A DNA stretch of 64,000 nucleotides from assembly GCA_945872615.1 (NCBI GenBank), contig CAMBZZ010000001.1:26701-90700 (forward strand), read 5' to 3'. The notes under the pieces are model-generated. The model searched no databases, was not told the DNA's origin, and was given only the letters and a program-made list of their open reading frames with translations. Made by a program: the position numbers and the translations under genes. This document shows, piece after piece, positions 1-8,267 of this stretch. This DNA comes from an uncultured Clostridia bacterium (GTDB lineage: Bacteria; Bacillota; Clostridia; Christensenellales; UBA3700). The stretch's first letter is position 1, and each line of letters opens with the position of its first letter.

Positions 1-1
1 C

Positions 2-484
2 AACACTATAGAAAGCCCCGTAGGCAGCGAAGTCAGCCTCTACGTCGACCCCGACAATATCCACATCATGACCAAAGAACTCTACGCCAACGATAAGCAA
101 GTGGAATTTTTGTCCAACACCACCCTCGACTTGTACGGCGGAACGTACGACTTCGACCCTACTACGTTGTTCGACGATGCAACCTATGACGGCGATAACG
201 ATATTCTCACCATAGACGGCGAAGAGACGGCGCTCAAAGGCAAAAAAGCCGTGGTTAGATTCGAGTTTACCGACGTGGAAATGACCGACGACGAGATGGA
301 CGCGCCTCTTGCCGCCAACGTGGAATCTATGATTTATAAAGGCAAAAACTATATCGTCTGCCTAAGGACCGACAACAACCACCATATCTTTGCCGACACC
401 GAATATCTATGGGACGACGGCGACAGAGTGGGCATTGCAGTCAAACCCGACCGCTTTAAGTTGATAAGGATGATAGAAGAATGA
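2..484 (+). CDS. potA: PotA, polyamine ABC transporter ATPase (3' end only)
   Basis: The reading frame is open from base 2, so this is the C-terminal 160 residues of a protein that begins before the window. The ATPase core is missing. What remains reads as the C-terminal TOBE-type regulatory region of a spermidine/putrescine importer ATPase, with a VGSEVSLYVDPDNIHIM stretch typical of that module and a final KPDRFKLI-like segment. The assignment rests mainly on context: its stop overlaps the start of potB (ATGA), and potC and potD follow. In the family, PotA dimerises under the PotB/PotC channel and drives polyamine uptake by ATP hydrolysis. No ATP-binding motif can be checked here. Confidence 0.85.
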   Translation, partial: NTIESPVGSEVSLYVDPDNIHIMTKELYANDKQVEFLSNTTLDLYGGTYDFDPTTLFDDATYDGDNDILTIDGEETALKGKKAVVRFEFTDVEMTDDEMDAPLAANVESMIYKGKNYIVCLRTDNNHHIFADTEYLWDDGDRVGIAVKPDRFKLIRMIEE

Positions 485-1293
485 AAAAGAGAAAACTAAG
501 CGGATTTACTCGCAAGTATTTGGCAATTCCTTACGTGGTATTTATGGCGATATTCGTCGTACTGCCATTGTTGATTTTGCTACTCTACTCTTTTTGCGAG
601 ACGAGAAGCGACGGCTCGCTGTCTTGGAACTTCACCTTTGACAACTACAAGACGATCTTTAGTCCTTCCAGCGTGCAAATGCTCACCCGTTCGATATACG
701 TAGGGTTGCTGACTACTCTGATATGCTTAGTTGTCGGCTATCCCGTTGCGCTCTTTCTCGCCGACAAAAAGTATAACAAAAGCCCCGTGCTCGTTATGCT
801 GTTTATGTTGCCGATGTGGATCAACTTCCTCTTGCGTACCCTTGCTACCAAAGCAATGTTCGAAGCAATGGAGGTCGACCTAGGTATGGGTACGGTAATA
901 TTCGGTATGGTGTACAACTACTTGCCTTTTATGATAATGCCTATCTATACCACTATATCCAAGATAGACCCGTCTTTGCTGGAAGGTGCCGCCGACCTCG
1001 GCGCTTCGCCTCGCAAAGCCTTCGTCAAAGTGACGCTTCCGCTCTCCCTCCCCGGAGTGCTTAGCGGAATTACGATGGTATTTATGCCGACTATCACTAC
1101 TTTTGCAATTTCGGGACTGCTCAGCGGTAACAAAATCAGCCTCATCGGCGACTTTATCGACTTGCAAGTAGTCAATAGTCTCAACGTTGCCAGCGCGATG
1201 TCCTTTATTATTTTGATTGTCATCGGCATTTCTATGATTGTCGTCAACAAGTACGACAAGGACAACACTTCTACCGGAGGTGGATTATGGTAA
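481..1293 (+). CDS. potB: PotB, polyamine ABC transporter permease
   Basis: Inner membrane permease of 270 residues with about six hydrophobic segments, starting with a short basic N-terminus and a first membrane span around residues 17-37. The cytoplasmic EAA loop that docks on the ATPase is visible as EGAADLGASPRKAF, followed by LPLSLPGVLSG, around residues 170-196. Length and motif match the PotB/PotH group of binding-protein-dependent permeases. It starts inside the stop of potA (ATGA) and its end overlaps potC by 7 bases, so translation is probably coupled. It should pair with PotC to form the channel for spermidine or putrescine. Which polyamine is carried cannot be told. Confidence 0.95.
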   Translation: MKKRKLSGFTRKYLAIPYVVFMAIFVVLPLLILLLYSFCETRSDGSLSWNFTFDNYKTIFSPSSVQMLTRSIYVGLLTTLICLVVGYPVALFLADKKYNKSPVLVMLFMLPMWINFLLRTLATKAMFEAMEVDLGMGTVIFGMVYNYLPFMIMPIYTTISKIDPSLLEGAADLGASPRKAFVKVTLPLSLPGVLSGITMVFMPTITTFAISGLLSGNKISLIGDFIDLQVVNSLNVASAMSFIILIVIGISMIVVNKYDKDNTSTGGGLW

Positions 1294-2114
1294 AGAAAAT
1301 AATTGTCAAATGCTTGTTTGCTCTCGTATTGGTATTTTTGTATCTACCTATATTGTGGATGATAATCTTTTCCTTTACCAATACGCCTTCTTTCAGTTCT
1401 TGGGGCGGCTTTAGCTTCGACGCTTACAAAGAACTATTTACGGGTAGAGATAGTGCCGCCATATTCGAAGCTTTGCGCAACACCGCTATCATCGGTATAT
1501 CGGCTAGCTTGATTTCTACCGTGCTCGGCACGATGGCTGCTATCGGTATCAACTCCATTAGGTCGAAGAAGGCAAAAGCCGTCATCACGAGTATCAACCA
1601 AATTCCTATGGTCAACAGCGAGATAGTCACCGCCGTTTCGCTAGTGTTGCTCTTTGGCATTTTGCGTACCTTTATCCAACTAGACGGACAAGTACAAATG
1701 CTCAACGTAATTTTGGCTCACGTTACGTTTTGTACCCCGTACGTCATACTCAACGTACTGCCTCGACTAAGACAAAGCGACAACAAGATTTACGAAGCGG
1801 CTCTCGACCTTGGTTGCACGCCGACGCAAGCATTGTGGAAAGTAGTGATTCCCGACATACTGCCGGGCATATTGATGGGCTTCGTGATGTCATTTACTCT
1901 ATCGATAGACGACTTCGTAATTACCCAGTTCAACATCGACGGTTTCCAAACGCTGTCGACGCTCATCTATCTCAAAGCACACGGCAAAAAATCTCTGCCT
2001 GCATCTATGAGAGCTTTGTCGTCAATAATATTCGTAGTAATCCTCGGTTTGATGGCTCTTATCAACCGCAAACCGAAAAATAAAACTTCAAAACAAGGAG
2101 CTTACAAAAAATGA
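1287..2114 (+). CDS. potC: PotC, polyamine ABC transporter permease
   Basis: Second permease subunit, 275 residues, with about six membrane spans and an EAA loop reading EAALDLGCTPTQALWK followed by IPDILPGILMG near residues 172-200. The FVITQFNIDGFQTLSTLIY region after the loop is typical of PotC/PotI. A GGAGG ribosome binding site lies just before its ATG, inside the potB end. The last codons overlap the start of potD (ATGA). With PotB it forms the heterodimeric channel for the PotA-energised importer. Confidence 0.95.
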   Translation: MVKKIIVKCLFALVLVFLYLPILWMIIFSFTNTPSFSSWGGFSFDAYKELFTGRDSAAIFEALRNTAIIGISASLISTVLGTMAAIGINSIRSKKAKAVITSINQIPMVNSEIVTAVSLVLLFGILRTFIQLDGQVQMLNVILAHVTFCTPYVILNVLPRLRQSDNKIYEAALDLGCTPTQALWKVVIPDILPGILMGFVMSFTLSIDDFVITQFNIDGFQTLSTLIYLKAHGKKSLPASMRALSSIIFVVILGLMALINRKPKNKTSKQGAYKK

Positions 2115-3400
2115 AGAAAAAACTTTGTATCGTGTTGATTGCGGTTATGCTATTAGCCGTAAGTATGCCGACGTTGAGTGCTTGTACCTCCCGTGAGGAC
2201 ACCCTCAAAATCTACAACTGCGCCGAATATATCGGAGAAGACGTCATCGACCAATTCAAAGAATATTACCAATCCGTCACGGGCAAAAAGATCTCTATAG
2301 TATACGACGAGTACGACACCAACGAGACCATGCACTCCAAAGTCGCTATCAAAAAGTCCGACTACGACGTCATTTGTGCCTCCGACTATATGATAGAAAG
2401 AATGCTTAGAGAAGAATTGCTCCTCGAGCAATCTCCGCTTGGCAACGACCTCGACGGCAACGCTATCGAAGACTATCGTAAGGTCAACATATCGGAATAC
2501 TTCCTTGACAACACCGTCAACAACTTCACCTACGACCCGAGCGGAAAATACTCCACTCCTTATATGTGGGGTACTATGGGTATCGTATACGCAACCGACA
2601 AAATTTCTCTCGAATACCTCGATTCAAAGGGCTGGGGTGCATTGTGGGATACGGCTTATCAAGGCAGAGTCAATATGAAAAAGAGCGTACGCGACACCTA
2701 CGCCGTAGGCGCAATCTATACCTTCTGCAACACTGCTTCTTCTAGCTATGACGCCAATATTACACCGGAAATGGCTCTCAACAACGTTGCCAACGCTAGT
2801 GCCGTTCAACAATCTCTCGTATGGCAAAAACAAAACGTCAAATGCGGTTACGAGACCGACGAGGGTAAGTCGGCTATCATCGAAGGCAAGGTCGATATGG
2901 CACTACAATGGTCGGGCGACGCAATCTATTCTATGGGCGAATTGCAAGAAGAATTGGGCATCTCAAGAAGCCTCGACTACTACGTACCTCAAGAAGGCTC
3001 CAACGTTTGGGTAGACTGCTGGGCTATTCCTAAGTACGCCAAAAACACCGTTGCCGCCAACCTTTGGATCAACTTCTTGTGCCAAGAAGACGTTGCTATC
3101 GAAAATATGGAGTGGATTGGCTATACCTCTTGCGTGGCAACTCAAGCAACCTTTGAGTGGTGTCAAGGCTACTACGACGACAACGACAATTTCGTGCCAT
3201 ACACCGAAGAAGACTACGGCACTTCCAACCTCAGCTACTTCTTTGGTGGAGAGCTCAGCAAACAAGCCGAGAGCATTATCGTAAACCCTGCTCAATTCCC
3301 ATCCTTGGATATTGTCAATAGATGCGGAGTTATGTCCGACTTTGGTGAAGAAAACACCAAAATCATAGACAACGTTTGGGCAAACGTACTCAACGCCTAA
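2111..3400 (+). CDS. potD: PotD, polyamine-binding lipoprotein
   Basis: Extracytoplasmic solute-binding protein of 429 residues. The signal peptide ends in a lipobox (LSAC), so Cys25 should be lipidated and the protein anchored on the outer face of the membrane. The mature part starts with LKIYNCAEYIGEDVIDQFKE, the usual start of PotD/PotF-type family 1 binding proteins, and contains the YMWGTMGIVYATDKI and FLCQEDVAIENMEWIGY regions common in this family. It is the last gene of the pot operon and is followed by two strong hairpins. It should deliver spermidine/putrescine to PotB/PotC. The length is about 70 residues above E. coli PotD, with the additions spread through the chain. Confidence 0.95.
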   Translation: MKKKLCIVLIAVMLLAVSMPTLSACTSREDTLKIYNCAEYIGEDVIDQFKEYYQSVTGKKISIVYDEYDTNETMHSKVAIKKSDYDVICASDYMIERMLREELLLEQSPLGNDLDGNAIEDYRKVNISEYFLDNTVNNFTYDPSGKYSTPYMWGTMGIVYATDKISLEYLDSKGWGALWDTAYQGRVNMKKSVRDTYAVGAIYTFCNTASSSYDANITPEMALNNVANASAVQQSLVWQKQNVKCGYETDEGKSAIIEGKVDMALQWSGDAIYSMGELQEELGISRSLDYYVPQEGSNVWVDCWAIPKYAKNTVAANLWINFLCQEDVAIENMEWIGYTSCVATQATFEWCQGYYDDNDNFVPYTEEDYGTSNLSYFFGGELSKQAESIIVNPAQFPSLDIVNRCGVMSDFGEENTKIIDNVWANVLNA

Positions 3401-3406
3401 ATAAGA

Positions 3407-3432
3407 AAAAAGTCGATACGTATCGACTTTTT
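3407..3432 (+). terminator. 26-bp palindrome terminator after potD
   Basis: A perfect 26-base palindrome, five A, GTCGATAC, GTATCGAC, five T, begins 7 bases after the potD stop. It folds to a stem ending in a U-run on both strands, so it can act as an intrinsic terminator for the pot operon. The right half (GTATCGACTTTTT) recurs elsewhere in the window, listed separately. Confidence 0.8.
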
Positions 3433-3442
3433 GACATAATCA

Positions 3443-3485
3443 AACAACGAAACAGACGCTAATCGATAGCGTCTGTTTCGTTGTT
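3443..3485. terminator. Long perfect inverted repeat between potD and the helicase gene
   Basis: Two perfect 19-base arms (3443-3461 and 3467-3485) flank a 5-base loop. The right arm runs into the stop codon of the helicase gene. The hairpin lies between convergent genes and very likely isolates them. It has no long U-run on either side, so the neighbouring palindrome at 3407 probably supplies termination for potD. Confidence 0.7.
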
Positions 3486-5127
3486 AATATCTCTTTTTGG
3501 ACGGATATTTTGATTTAGTATCTCGTGCACTCTTGGTGCTACCCTTGACGCTTCTCTTACCTATTTCTTCCTTGCCGTTTCTCTTTCTTACTCCCTTTTC
3601 GCTATTATTGTCTGACTTTTTACTAGATTTGTACTCTCTCTTTTCGTCTTTGGTGGGCTTTTTGCCGCTCTTGTAGTCGTTTTTGACATCTTTGGACGGC
3701 TTATGCATTTTCTCTTTATCGGCTTCTTGCAAGGTCAACTTACGCTTGTCTATAGTCATACCTTCGAGTTTTTTGAGTTCCCCTTCCTTGCCCTTGACCA
3801 CTTCGACGAAGCCGTAGGTATCTCTCAATTTAATGTCGGTTATCTCGTATATTTTGATAGCAGTCTTGGTAGTAATTATCTTGATTACGGTATCCTTGTC
3901 GAGCATATCCTTTTTGCCCACGTTGACAAAAAATCTCGACACGTTAGCTTCCACGCATTCACGATTTAGGCGATTAGAACTATCCTTAGGCAAAGTAAAA
4001 CTATCCACCTCTCCGTCCGTTTCCATATATTGCAAGGCATTGTTCGTTGCCTTTTGATATAACGGAATATTGGCGGTTTGCTCCCCGTCTATAAAGGTAT
4101 AGGCGGCACCGCCCTTGCTTGCCCTCGCCGTTCTTCCTATGCGATGAACGTAAAAGTCGGGGGTCGTAGGCGGATCGAAGTTGATTATCGCTTGCACGTC
4201 GTCCACGTCAATACCCCTTGCCGCCACGTCGGTAGCTATAAGCATCTCGACTTGTCCGTTTCTAAACTGCTTCATCATAGCCGTTCTTTGCGCTTGTTTG
4301 AGGTCTCCGTGAAGCACCGCGGCACTCCTACGCTTTTTGATAAGTGCTTCGCCGAGTTTGTCGGCGCGCTTTTTGGTATTGCAAAAGATAATCACCCTAC
4401 TATATTTATTTTCGTCTATGATTCGTAGAAGGTATCCCACGCGTTGACTATCCTTGACAACGGTATATTTTTGTTCAATCTTAGGCGTATTTTCGCCGTC
4501 TATCGTGGCTTTGACGTATTTGGGAGCAGATAGTCTCTGGTCTATAAGCGATTTGATTTCGGTTGGGATTGTCGCCGAATAGAGCATCTTTTGGCAATCC
4601 TTCGGACACATAGACATAATACTTTCTATATCTTTTCTAAATCCCATATCGAACATTTCATCGCACTCGTCCAATACTAGTGCTTTGATATTGCCGAGTT
4701 TTAGAGTTTTGCGCCCGATATGGTCCAGCACTCTACCCACCGTACCTACGACGATTTGCGGTTTTTTTCGCAAAAACATAAGTTGGCGTTGTATATTCTG
4801 TCCGCCGTACAATCCCGCAACTCTAATCTTTTCGGTATATTTGAGGGTATCGCTAAGCACGGCGCATATCTGCATAACAAGTTCTCTAGTAGGACACAAA
4901 ACCATAATTTGCACGCCGTCATAATCTCTGTCTATCGCATCGAGCATAGGCAAAACAAAGGCGAGCGTTTTACCCGTACCCGTAGGAGCTTGTCCTACCA
5001 CGTCGCCACCCTGCATCGCAAGCGGAATAATTGCCCTTTGAATCGCAGTTGGCTCAATAATGCCGTTTTCCGTCAAGGCTCTAACGATATTTTTGTCTAT
5101 ATTTATCTCTTCAAAAAAATTATTCAT
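3484..5127 (-). CDS. DEAD-box ATP-dependent RNA helicase
   Basis: A 547-residue DEAD-box helicase that unwinds short RNA duplexes with ATP, likely in ribosome assembly or mRNA turnover. All core motifs are readable in order: Q motif (EPTAIQ), I (APTGTGKT), Ia (PTRELV), II (DECD, so D-E-C-D rather than D-E-A-D), III (SAT), IV (IIFCNT), V (ATDVAARGID) and VI (HRIGRTAR). After residue 400 comes a small RNA-binding-like domain resembling DbpA/CsdA tails, then a very lysine- and serine-rich basic tail of about 70 residues. The frame extends to 5196, but MNNFFEEINID is the natural family N-terminus. That ATG lies exactly 6 bases after a -10 box, with no ribosome binding site, suggesting a leaderless mRNA. 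Confidence 0.93.
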   Translation of the reverse strand: MNNFFEEINIDKNIVRALTENGIIEPTAIQRAIIPLAMQGGDVVGQAPTGTGKTLAFVLPMLDAIDRDYDGVQIMVLCPTRELVMQICAVLSDTLKYTEKIRVAGLYGGQNIQRQLMFLRKKPQIVVGTVGRVLDHIGRKTLKLGNIKALVLDECDEMFDMGFRKDIESIMSMCPKDCQKMLYSATIPTEIKSLIDQRLSAPKYVKATIDGENTPKIEQKYTVVKDSQRVGYLLRIIDENKYSRVIIFCNTKKRADKLGEALIKKRRSAAVLHGDLKQAQRTAMMKQFRNGQVEMLIATDVAARGIDVDDVQAIINFDPPTTPDFYVHRIGRTARASKGGAAYTFIDGEQTANIPLYQKATNNALQYMETDGEVDSFTLPKDSSNRLNRECVEANVSRFFVNVGKKDMLDKDTVIKIITTKTAIKIYEITDIKLRDTYGFVEVVKGKEGELKKLEGMTIDKRKLTLQEADKEKMHKPSKDVKNDYKSGKKPTKDEKREYKSSKKSDNNSEKGVRKRNGKEEIGKRSVKGSTKSARDTKSKYPSKKRY

Positions 5128-5133
5128 ACGTAT

Positions 5134-5177
5134 AATATACACCAAAAGTTGCTTTTCTTCAACTGCTTGGTTATAAT
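5134..5177. promoter_or_regulatory. Crossed divergent promoters of the helicase and SDR genes
   Basis: Plus-strand promoter: TTGCTT (5149-5154), 17-base spacer, TATAAT (5172-5177), then 6 bases to the ATG at 5184. Minus-strand promoter: TTGAAG (5157-5162), 17-base spacer, TATATT (5134-5139), then 6 bases to the ATG at 5127. Each -35 box lies inside the spacer of the other promoter, so polymerase can probably occupy only one at a time. Neither gene has a ribosome binding site. Confidence 0.75.
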
Positions 5178-5183
5178 TGTAGT

Positions 5184-5915
5184 ATGAAAACGGCAATTAT
5201 TACGGGAGCAAGTAGGGGCATAGGCAAAGCTACAGCCATCCTTCTTGCAAAAAACGACTACAACGTGGTAATCAATTACAACCACTCGGAAGAGCAAGCC
5301 AAGGCGCTTGTCGACGAGTTGACCACGCAAGGGCTGTCGGCTGTTTGCTACAAGGCGGACGTGTCCGACGAGACGCAAGCAGAGGCTCTTGTTAAATTTA
5401 CACTTGACAATTTCGGCAACGTCGACCTACTCGTCAACAACGCAGGTGTGTCGGCGAGCGGACTGTTGATTGACACCTCTACCCGCCAAATAAACGAAAC
5501 AATCGCAGTCAATCTTACTGCTACTGTTTTGATGACGCAAAAGGTCGCTAGAGGCATGCTATCCAATCAATCGGGCAATATTATCAATATTTCGTCGATA
5601 TGGGGCGAAATAGGCGGATCTTGCGAAGCCGTCTACTCCGCTACCAAAGGGGGAATAATTGCCTTTAGCAAGGCAATGGCAAAGGAACTCGGCTACAACG
5701 GTATCAGGGTCAACTGCATTGCTCCTGGAATAATAGATACGGATATGAACGCTCACCTAAGCGCGTGCGACGTGCAAAACATAATAGACGATATTCCTTG
5801 TCAGAGGATAGGTCATGCCGAAGATATTGCCAAGGCTGTGCTGTGGCTGGCAAGCGACGAAGCCGATTATATCAACGGACAAGTCCTATCAATCAACGGA
5901 GGTTGGAATACCTAA
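5184..5915 (+). CDS. Short-chain dehydrogenase/reductase, FabG-like
   Basis: Classical SDR of 243 residues, the usual length for 3-oxoacyl-ACP reductases. The Rossmann dinucleotide motif is TGASRGIG (residues 7-14), NNAG is at 85-88, and the catalytic set is Asn110, Ser138, Tyr151 and Lys155 (YSATK). The C-terminal IAPGIIDTDM and INGG segments are typical of FabG. An NADPH-dependent ketoreductase role is likely, but FabG-like proteins outside a fab cluster often act on sugars or other alcohols, so no substrate is named. The gene stands alone, divergent from the helicase, read from what seems to be a leaderless start, and followed by a terminator. Confidence 0.85.
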   Translation: MKTAIITGASRGIGKATAILLAKNDYNVVINYNHSEEQAKALVDELTTQGLSAVCYKADVSDETQAEALVKFTLDNFGNVDLLVNNAGVSASGLLIDTSTRQINETIAVNLTATVLMTQKVARGMLSNQSGNIINISSIWGEIGGSCEAVYSATKGGIIAFSKAMAKELGYNGIRVNCIAPGIIDTDMNAHLSACDVQNIIDDIPCQRIGHAEDIAKAVLWLASDEADYINGQVLSINGGWNT

Positions 5916-5960
5916 GCTAAAGACCGACTAACCGCTACTATAAGTTAAAACTCAAAAGAA

Positions 5961-5994
5961 AAAGAGCAAACGTCAAAGCACGCTTGCTCTTTTT
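5961..5994 (+). terminator. Terminator after the SDR gene
   Basis: AAAGAGCAAACG (5961-5972) pairs with CGCTTGCTCTTT (5981-5992) around an 8-base loop, with one mismatch, followed by a T-run. It lies 45 bases after the SDR stop. Confidence 0.85.
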
Positions 5995-6035
5995 AGAGGA
6001 AAAAATAATGAAATAATGTCTAATTGAATACGCGT

Positions 6036-6184
6036 CTATAGCGTCTTAGTTATACACAACAACGCTACTATCAACAAGAAAATAATATCGACGAGCGCAA
6101 CGCTTATAATCTTTTGCCAAAACACGCTTTTCTTTTGCGCCTTTAGCACTTCTTGAAGAATTTCTCTATATTCTTATCTTCCAT
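6036..6184 (-). pseudogene. Possible small single-span membrane protein, frame broken
   Basis: From the ATG at 6184 the frame reads MEDKNIEKFFKKC and stops at 6143. The shifted frame continues as a credible small membrane protein: ...EILQEVLKAQKKSVFW, then a hydrophobic span around SVALVDIIFLLIVALLC, ending in ITKTL at 6036. Skipping one base near 6165 would join them into a protein of about 49 residues. Alternatively the real gene is only the 37 residues from the GTG at 6149. Either a frameshift in the gene, a sequencing error, or chance. It sits in the otherwise empty stretch between the SDR gene and the LRR gene. Confidence 0.35.
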
Positions 6185-6251
6185 TGTTAGTATCTATTAC
6201 TTATCTCGTATTAATAATAACATTACTCTTATGTTTTTTCAAGCAAGGATT

Positions 6252-6300
6252 TCTTGCATCGCGCAAAATTCTCTTGCATTCGTGCCCATTTTTCTTGCAT
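6252..6300. repeat. Three phased TCTTGCAT direct repeats
   Basis: TCTTGCAT occurs at 6252-6259, 6272-6279 and 6293-6300, that is at 20- and 21-base steps, two helical turns apart. The repeats lie 68-116 bases upstream of the ATG of the small minus-strand ORF at 6184. Such phasing is typical of protein-binding sites on one face of the helix. No binding protein is evident. Confidence 0.45.
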
Positions 6301-6382
6301 TTTGCTTTTTTAATACTAAGTACGATCTTCATGTTGCCGTCACGATTCATACGCCATATCGAATTAGTCGACAAAAAATAAA

Positions 6383-6406
6383 AAAAGCCGACAAGTATCG
6401 ACTTTT
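6383..6406. terminator. Hairpin of the TATCGACTTTTT family
   Basis: AAAAGCCGA and TCGACTTTT pair with one mismatch around a 6-base loop, with A- and T-runs outside. It is the second copy of the short element also seen after potD, and it lies next to the LRR gene terminator. Confidence 0.5.
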
Positions 6407-6416
6407 TGCAATGCAA

Positions 6417-6448
6417 TAAAAAAGAGCCAACCTTATATCGGTTGGCTC
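6417..6448 (-). terminator. Terminator after the LRR protein gene
   Basis: GAGCCAACC (6424-6432) and GGTTGGCTC (6440-6448) form a perfect 9-bp stem. On the minus strand the stem is followed by a run of six U, 18 bases past the stop codon. Confidence 0.9.
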
Positions 6449-6465
6449 TATACCCAAGCAATATT

Positions 6466-8175
6466 CTATTTAAACATCTCGTCCATCCAGCCGAATTCTA
6501 TCGTCGCACCTTCTTCTTGCATTGTGCTTATTTGCTCTTGTACGCGTCCGCCACTAGTACCCTTCATCAGATAAACCGTCAAGTCGCTCTGAGTACTATC
6601 AAAGGTATCGCTATCGAAAATGCAGTCGTTACTACCAAACAATACGACGTCTACGTCACTACCCTTAAAGGCAAAGTTACCTATATTCTTAACCCCCGGA
6701 ACGATATAAATTCTATCGAATCTCACTCCCGCAAAGGCGTAATCGCCGATTGTCGTCAAAGTATTGCGAATCTCTTCCGTATCAAGGAAAGTAAAAGCAT
6801 TGTGCGTCTTATTGTTGAGGTCGGACGGGTCGGTGCGATAGCAACCGTTGTATTCACTGTCGCTCGTGCGCTCGAAGGTCGTGTAAGTGCCGATGTACGC
6901 TATCAAAGTTTGACCGCTCTTGTCCATCAGCAGACTGTGTCTCGTCCTCGACAATTCCGTCGTGTTAGGTCTTTTGAAGCCCCCGAGTGCTTGCATCTTA
7001 AAGTTTTCGTTTTGATTGTCGACTTTTAGTTCGTACAAAGTTTGTGTTGCTCTTGAAGAATACGTGCTATTGTACAATGCAAAAGCTCCGCTACCTATCT
7101 CGGCGATATTTTTGCCTATTACGAAGTCTTTTTTGTTGAGCAAATTGTAGCAGCCGCTAAACGTCAGCTCGGCTATCGTCGTCATACTCTCCGGCAAGGA
7201 GTTGGAGGCTGACAAAGCACTATCTTTAGCCTGCAAGGTCACTAGGGCGCTGTCATTGAAAAAGACGCCTTTGCCCGTACTTGTCAAAGCAATATCCTCG
7301 TCATAATGCACCGTCGTAAGATTGCTACAACCCGAAAAGGCATAGTCGTCTACCAATTTTACGCTCTTGACGAGATAAAAGTAATTGAAGTAAGAGGTAT
7401 TGTTGGCAAAAGCATATTTGCCAATGTTCTCCAACTTAGGGAATACTATCGGATCGGAAGTCGTCGATTCTAGCTTTGCCGAGTCGAACGCATGGTCGCC
7501 CAACGTGGTCAACGAGCTACCCTCTCCCACAACCAAAGTCTTGAGATTGCTGGCTTTGTTGAAAGCATATTCTTCAATGCTTTCCAGTTTGTCGTTGAGG
7601 GTGAGTTTGGCAATCGCGTTGCAACCGTAAAATGCGTACTTGCCTACGCTGAGAAGGTCGCTAGGAAAAATCATTCCGTCGTCTTCGCTCGCTCCCGAAT
7701 ACACGAGTGACGAACAGTTGTAAAAGGCGTAATCGCCAATGTTCATGACGGTGGAAGGAATAGTTACGTGCGTAAGTTTTTTGCAATCATAAAAAGCCTT
7801 ATTAGGGATTTTGGTCAAACCTTGAGGGAGTTTGACGTAAACCAACGACGACATGTTAGAAAACGCGCCTTCTCCAATGCTTATATCGCCATAATTGCCG
7901 TTAAACTCGATATTTACGACGCTTTTGCCCTTAAAAGTACCTTCTTTGATGGCAACGACCTTTTTGCCCGCTATTCTTTCGGGGATATAAACCGTTTCGT
8001 CGTCGCCCGTATAGCCCGTTATGGTACAACTCATACCCGAAGTGGTATATTCAAAATTTCCGCTGGAACTCTGGTCGCCGTGCCTTGTTGCAAACACTAT
8101 AACCATTATGATAGAAGCGATAATCGCCACTATCAAAAGGGTAGCCAACGTGATTATTCTTGCGTTTTTGCTCAT
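6466..8175 (-). CDS. BspA-type leucine-rich-repeat membrane protein
   Basis: A 569-residue exported protein with one N-terminal membrane span (about residues 7-29) and the rest outside. Repeats of the BspA/LRR_5 type are clear: units such as IPNKAFYDCKKLTHVTIPST and IGDYAFYNCSSL repeat every 22-24 residues through much of the chain, and again near the C-terminus (IGDYAFAGVRFDRIYIVPGV). In this family the repeats form a solenoid used for binding host or matrix proteins, so an adhesion or sensing role is inferred. The start was set at the ATG at 8175 because GGAG lies 8 bases before it. The longer GTG start at 8187 would overlap that site. A promoter and terminator flank it, so it is monocistronic. 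Confidence 0.85.
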   Translation of the reverse strand: MSKNARIITLATLLIVAIIASIIMVIVFATRHGDQSSSGNFEYTTSGMSCTITGYTGDDETVYIPERIAGKKVVAIKEGTFKGKSVVNIEFNGNYGDISIGEGAFSNMSSLVYVKLPQGLTKIPNKAFYDCKKLTHVTIPSTVMNIGDYAFYNCSSLVYSGASEDDGMIFPSDLLSVGKYAFYGCNAIAKLTLNDKLESIEEYAFNKASNLKTLVVGEGSSLTTLGDHAFDSAKLESTTSDPIVFPKLENIGKYAFANNTSYFNYFYLVKSVKLVDDYAFSGCSNLTTVHYDEDIALTSTGKGVFFNDSALVTLQAKDSALSASNSLPESMTTIAELTFSGCYNLLNKKDFVIGKNIAEIGSGAFALYNSTYSSRATQTLYELKVDNQNENFKMQALGGFKRPNTTELSRTRHSLLMDKSGQTLIAYIGTYTTFERTSDSEYNGCYRTDPSDLNNKTHNAFTFLDTEEIRNTLTTIGDYAFAGVRFDRIYIVPGVKNIGNFAFKGSDVDVVLFGSNDCIFDSDTFDSTQSDLTVYLMKGTSGGRVQEQISTMQEEGATIEFGWMDEMFK

Positions 8176-8203
8176 TTTGTTCTCCACAATATATTATCAA
8201 TTT

Positions 8204-8232
8204 ATTATATCACAGCCGAGCCGATATATCAA
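8204..8232 (-). promoter_or_regulatory. Promoter of the LRR protein gene
   Basis: TTGATA (8227-8232) and TATAAT (8204-8209) on the minus strand with a 17-base spacer, 28 bases before the chosen ATG at 8175. Confidence 0.75.
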
Positions 8233-8267
8233 TACCAATTTTTGTATAGTAAAGAGTATTTGCAATA

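Noticed and set aside
5128..5196. A 23-residue N-terminal extension of the DEAD-box helicase
   Set aside because: It would cover the promoter pair and overlap the divergent SDR start. The helicase family begins with the MNNFFEEINID region.
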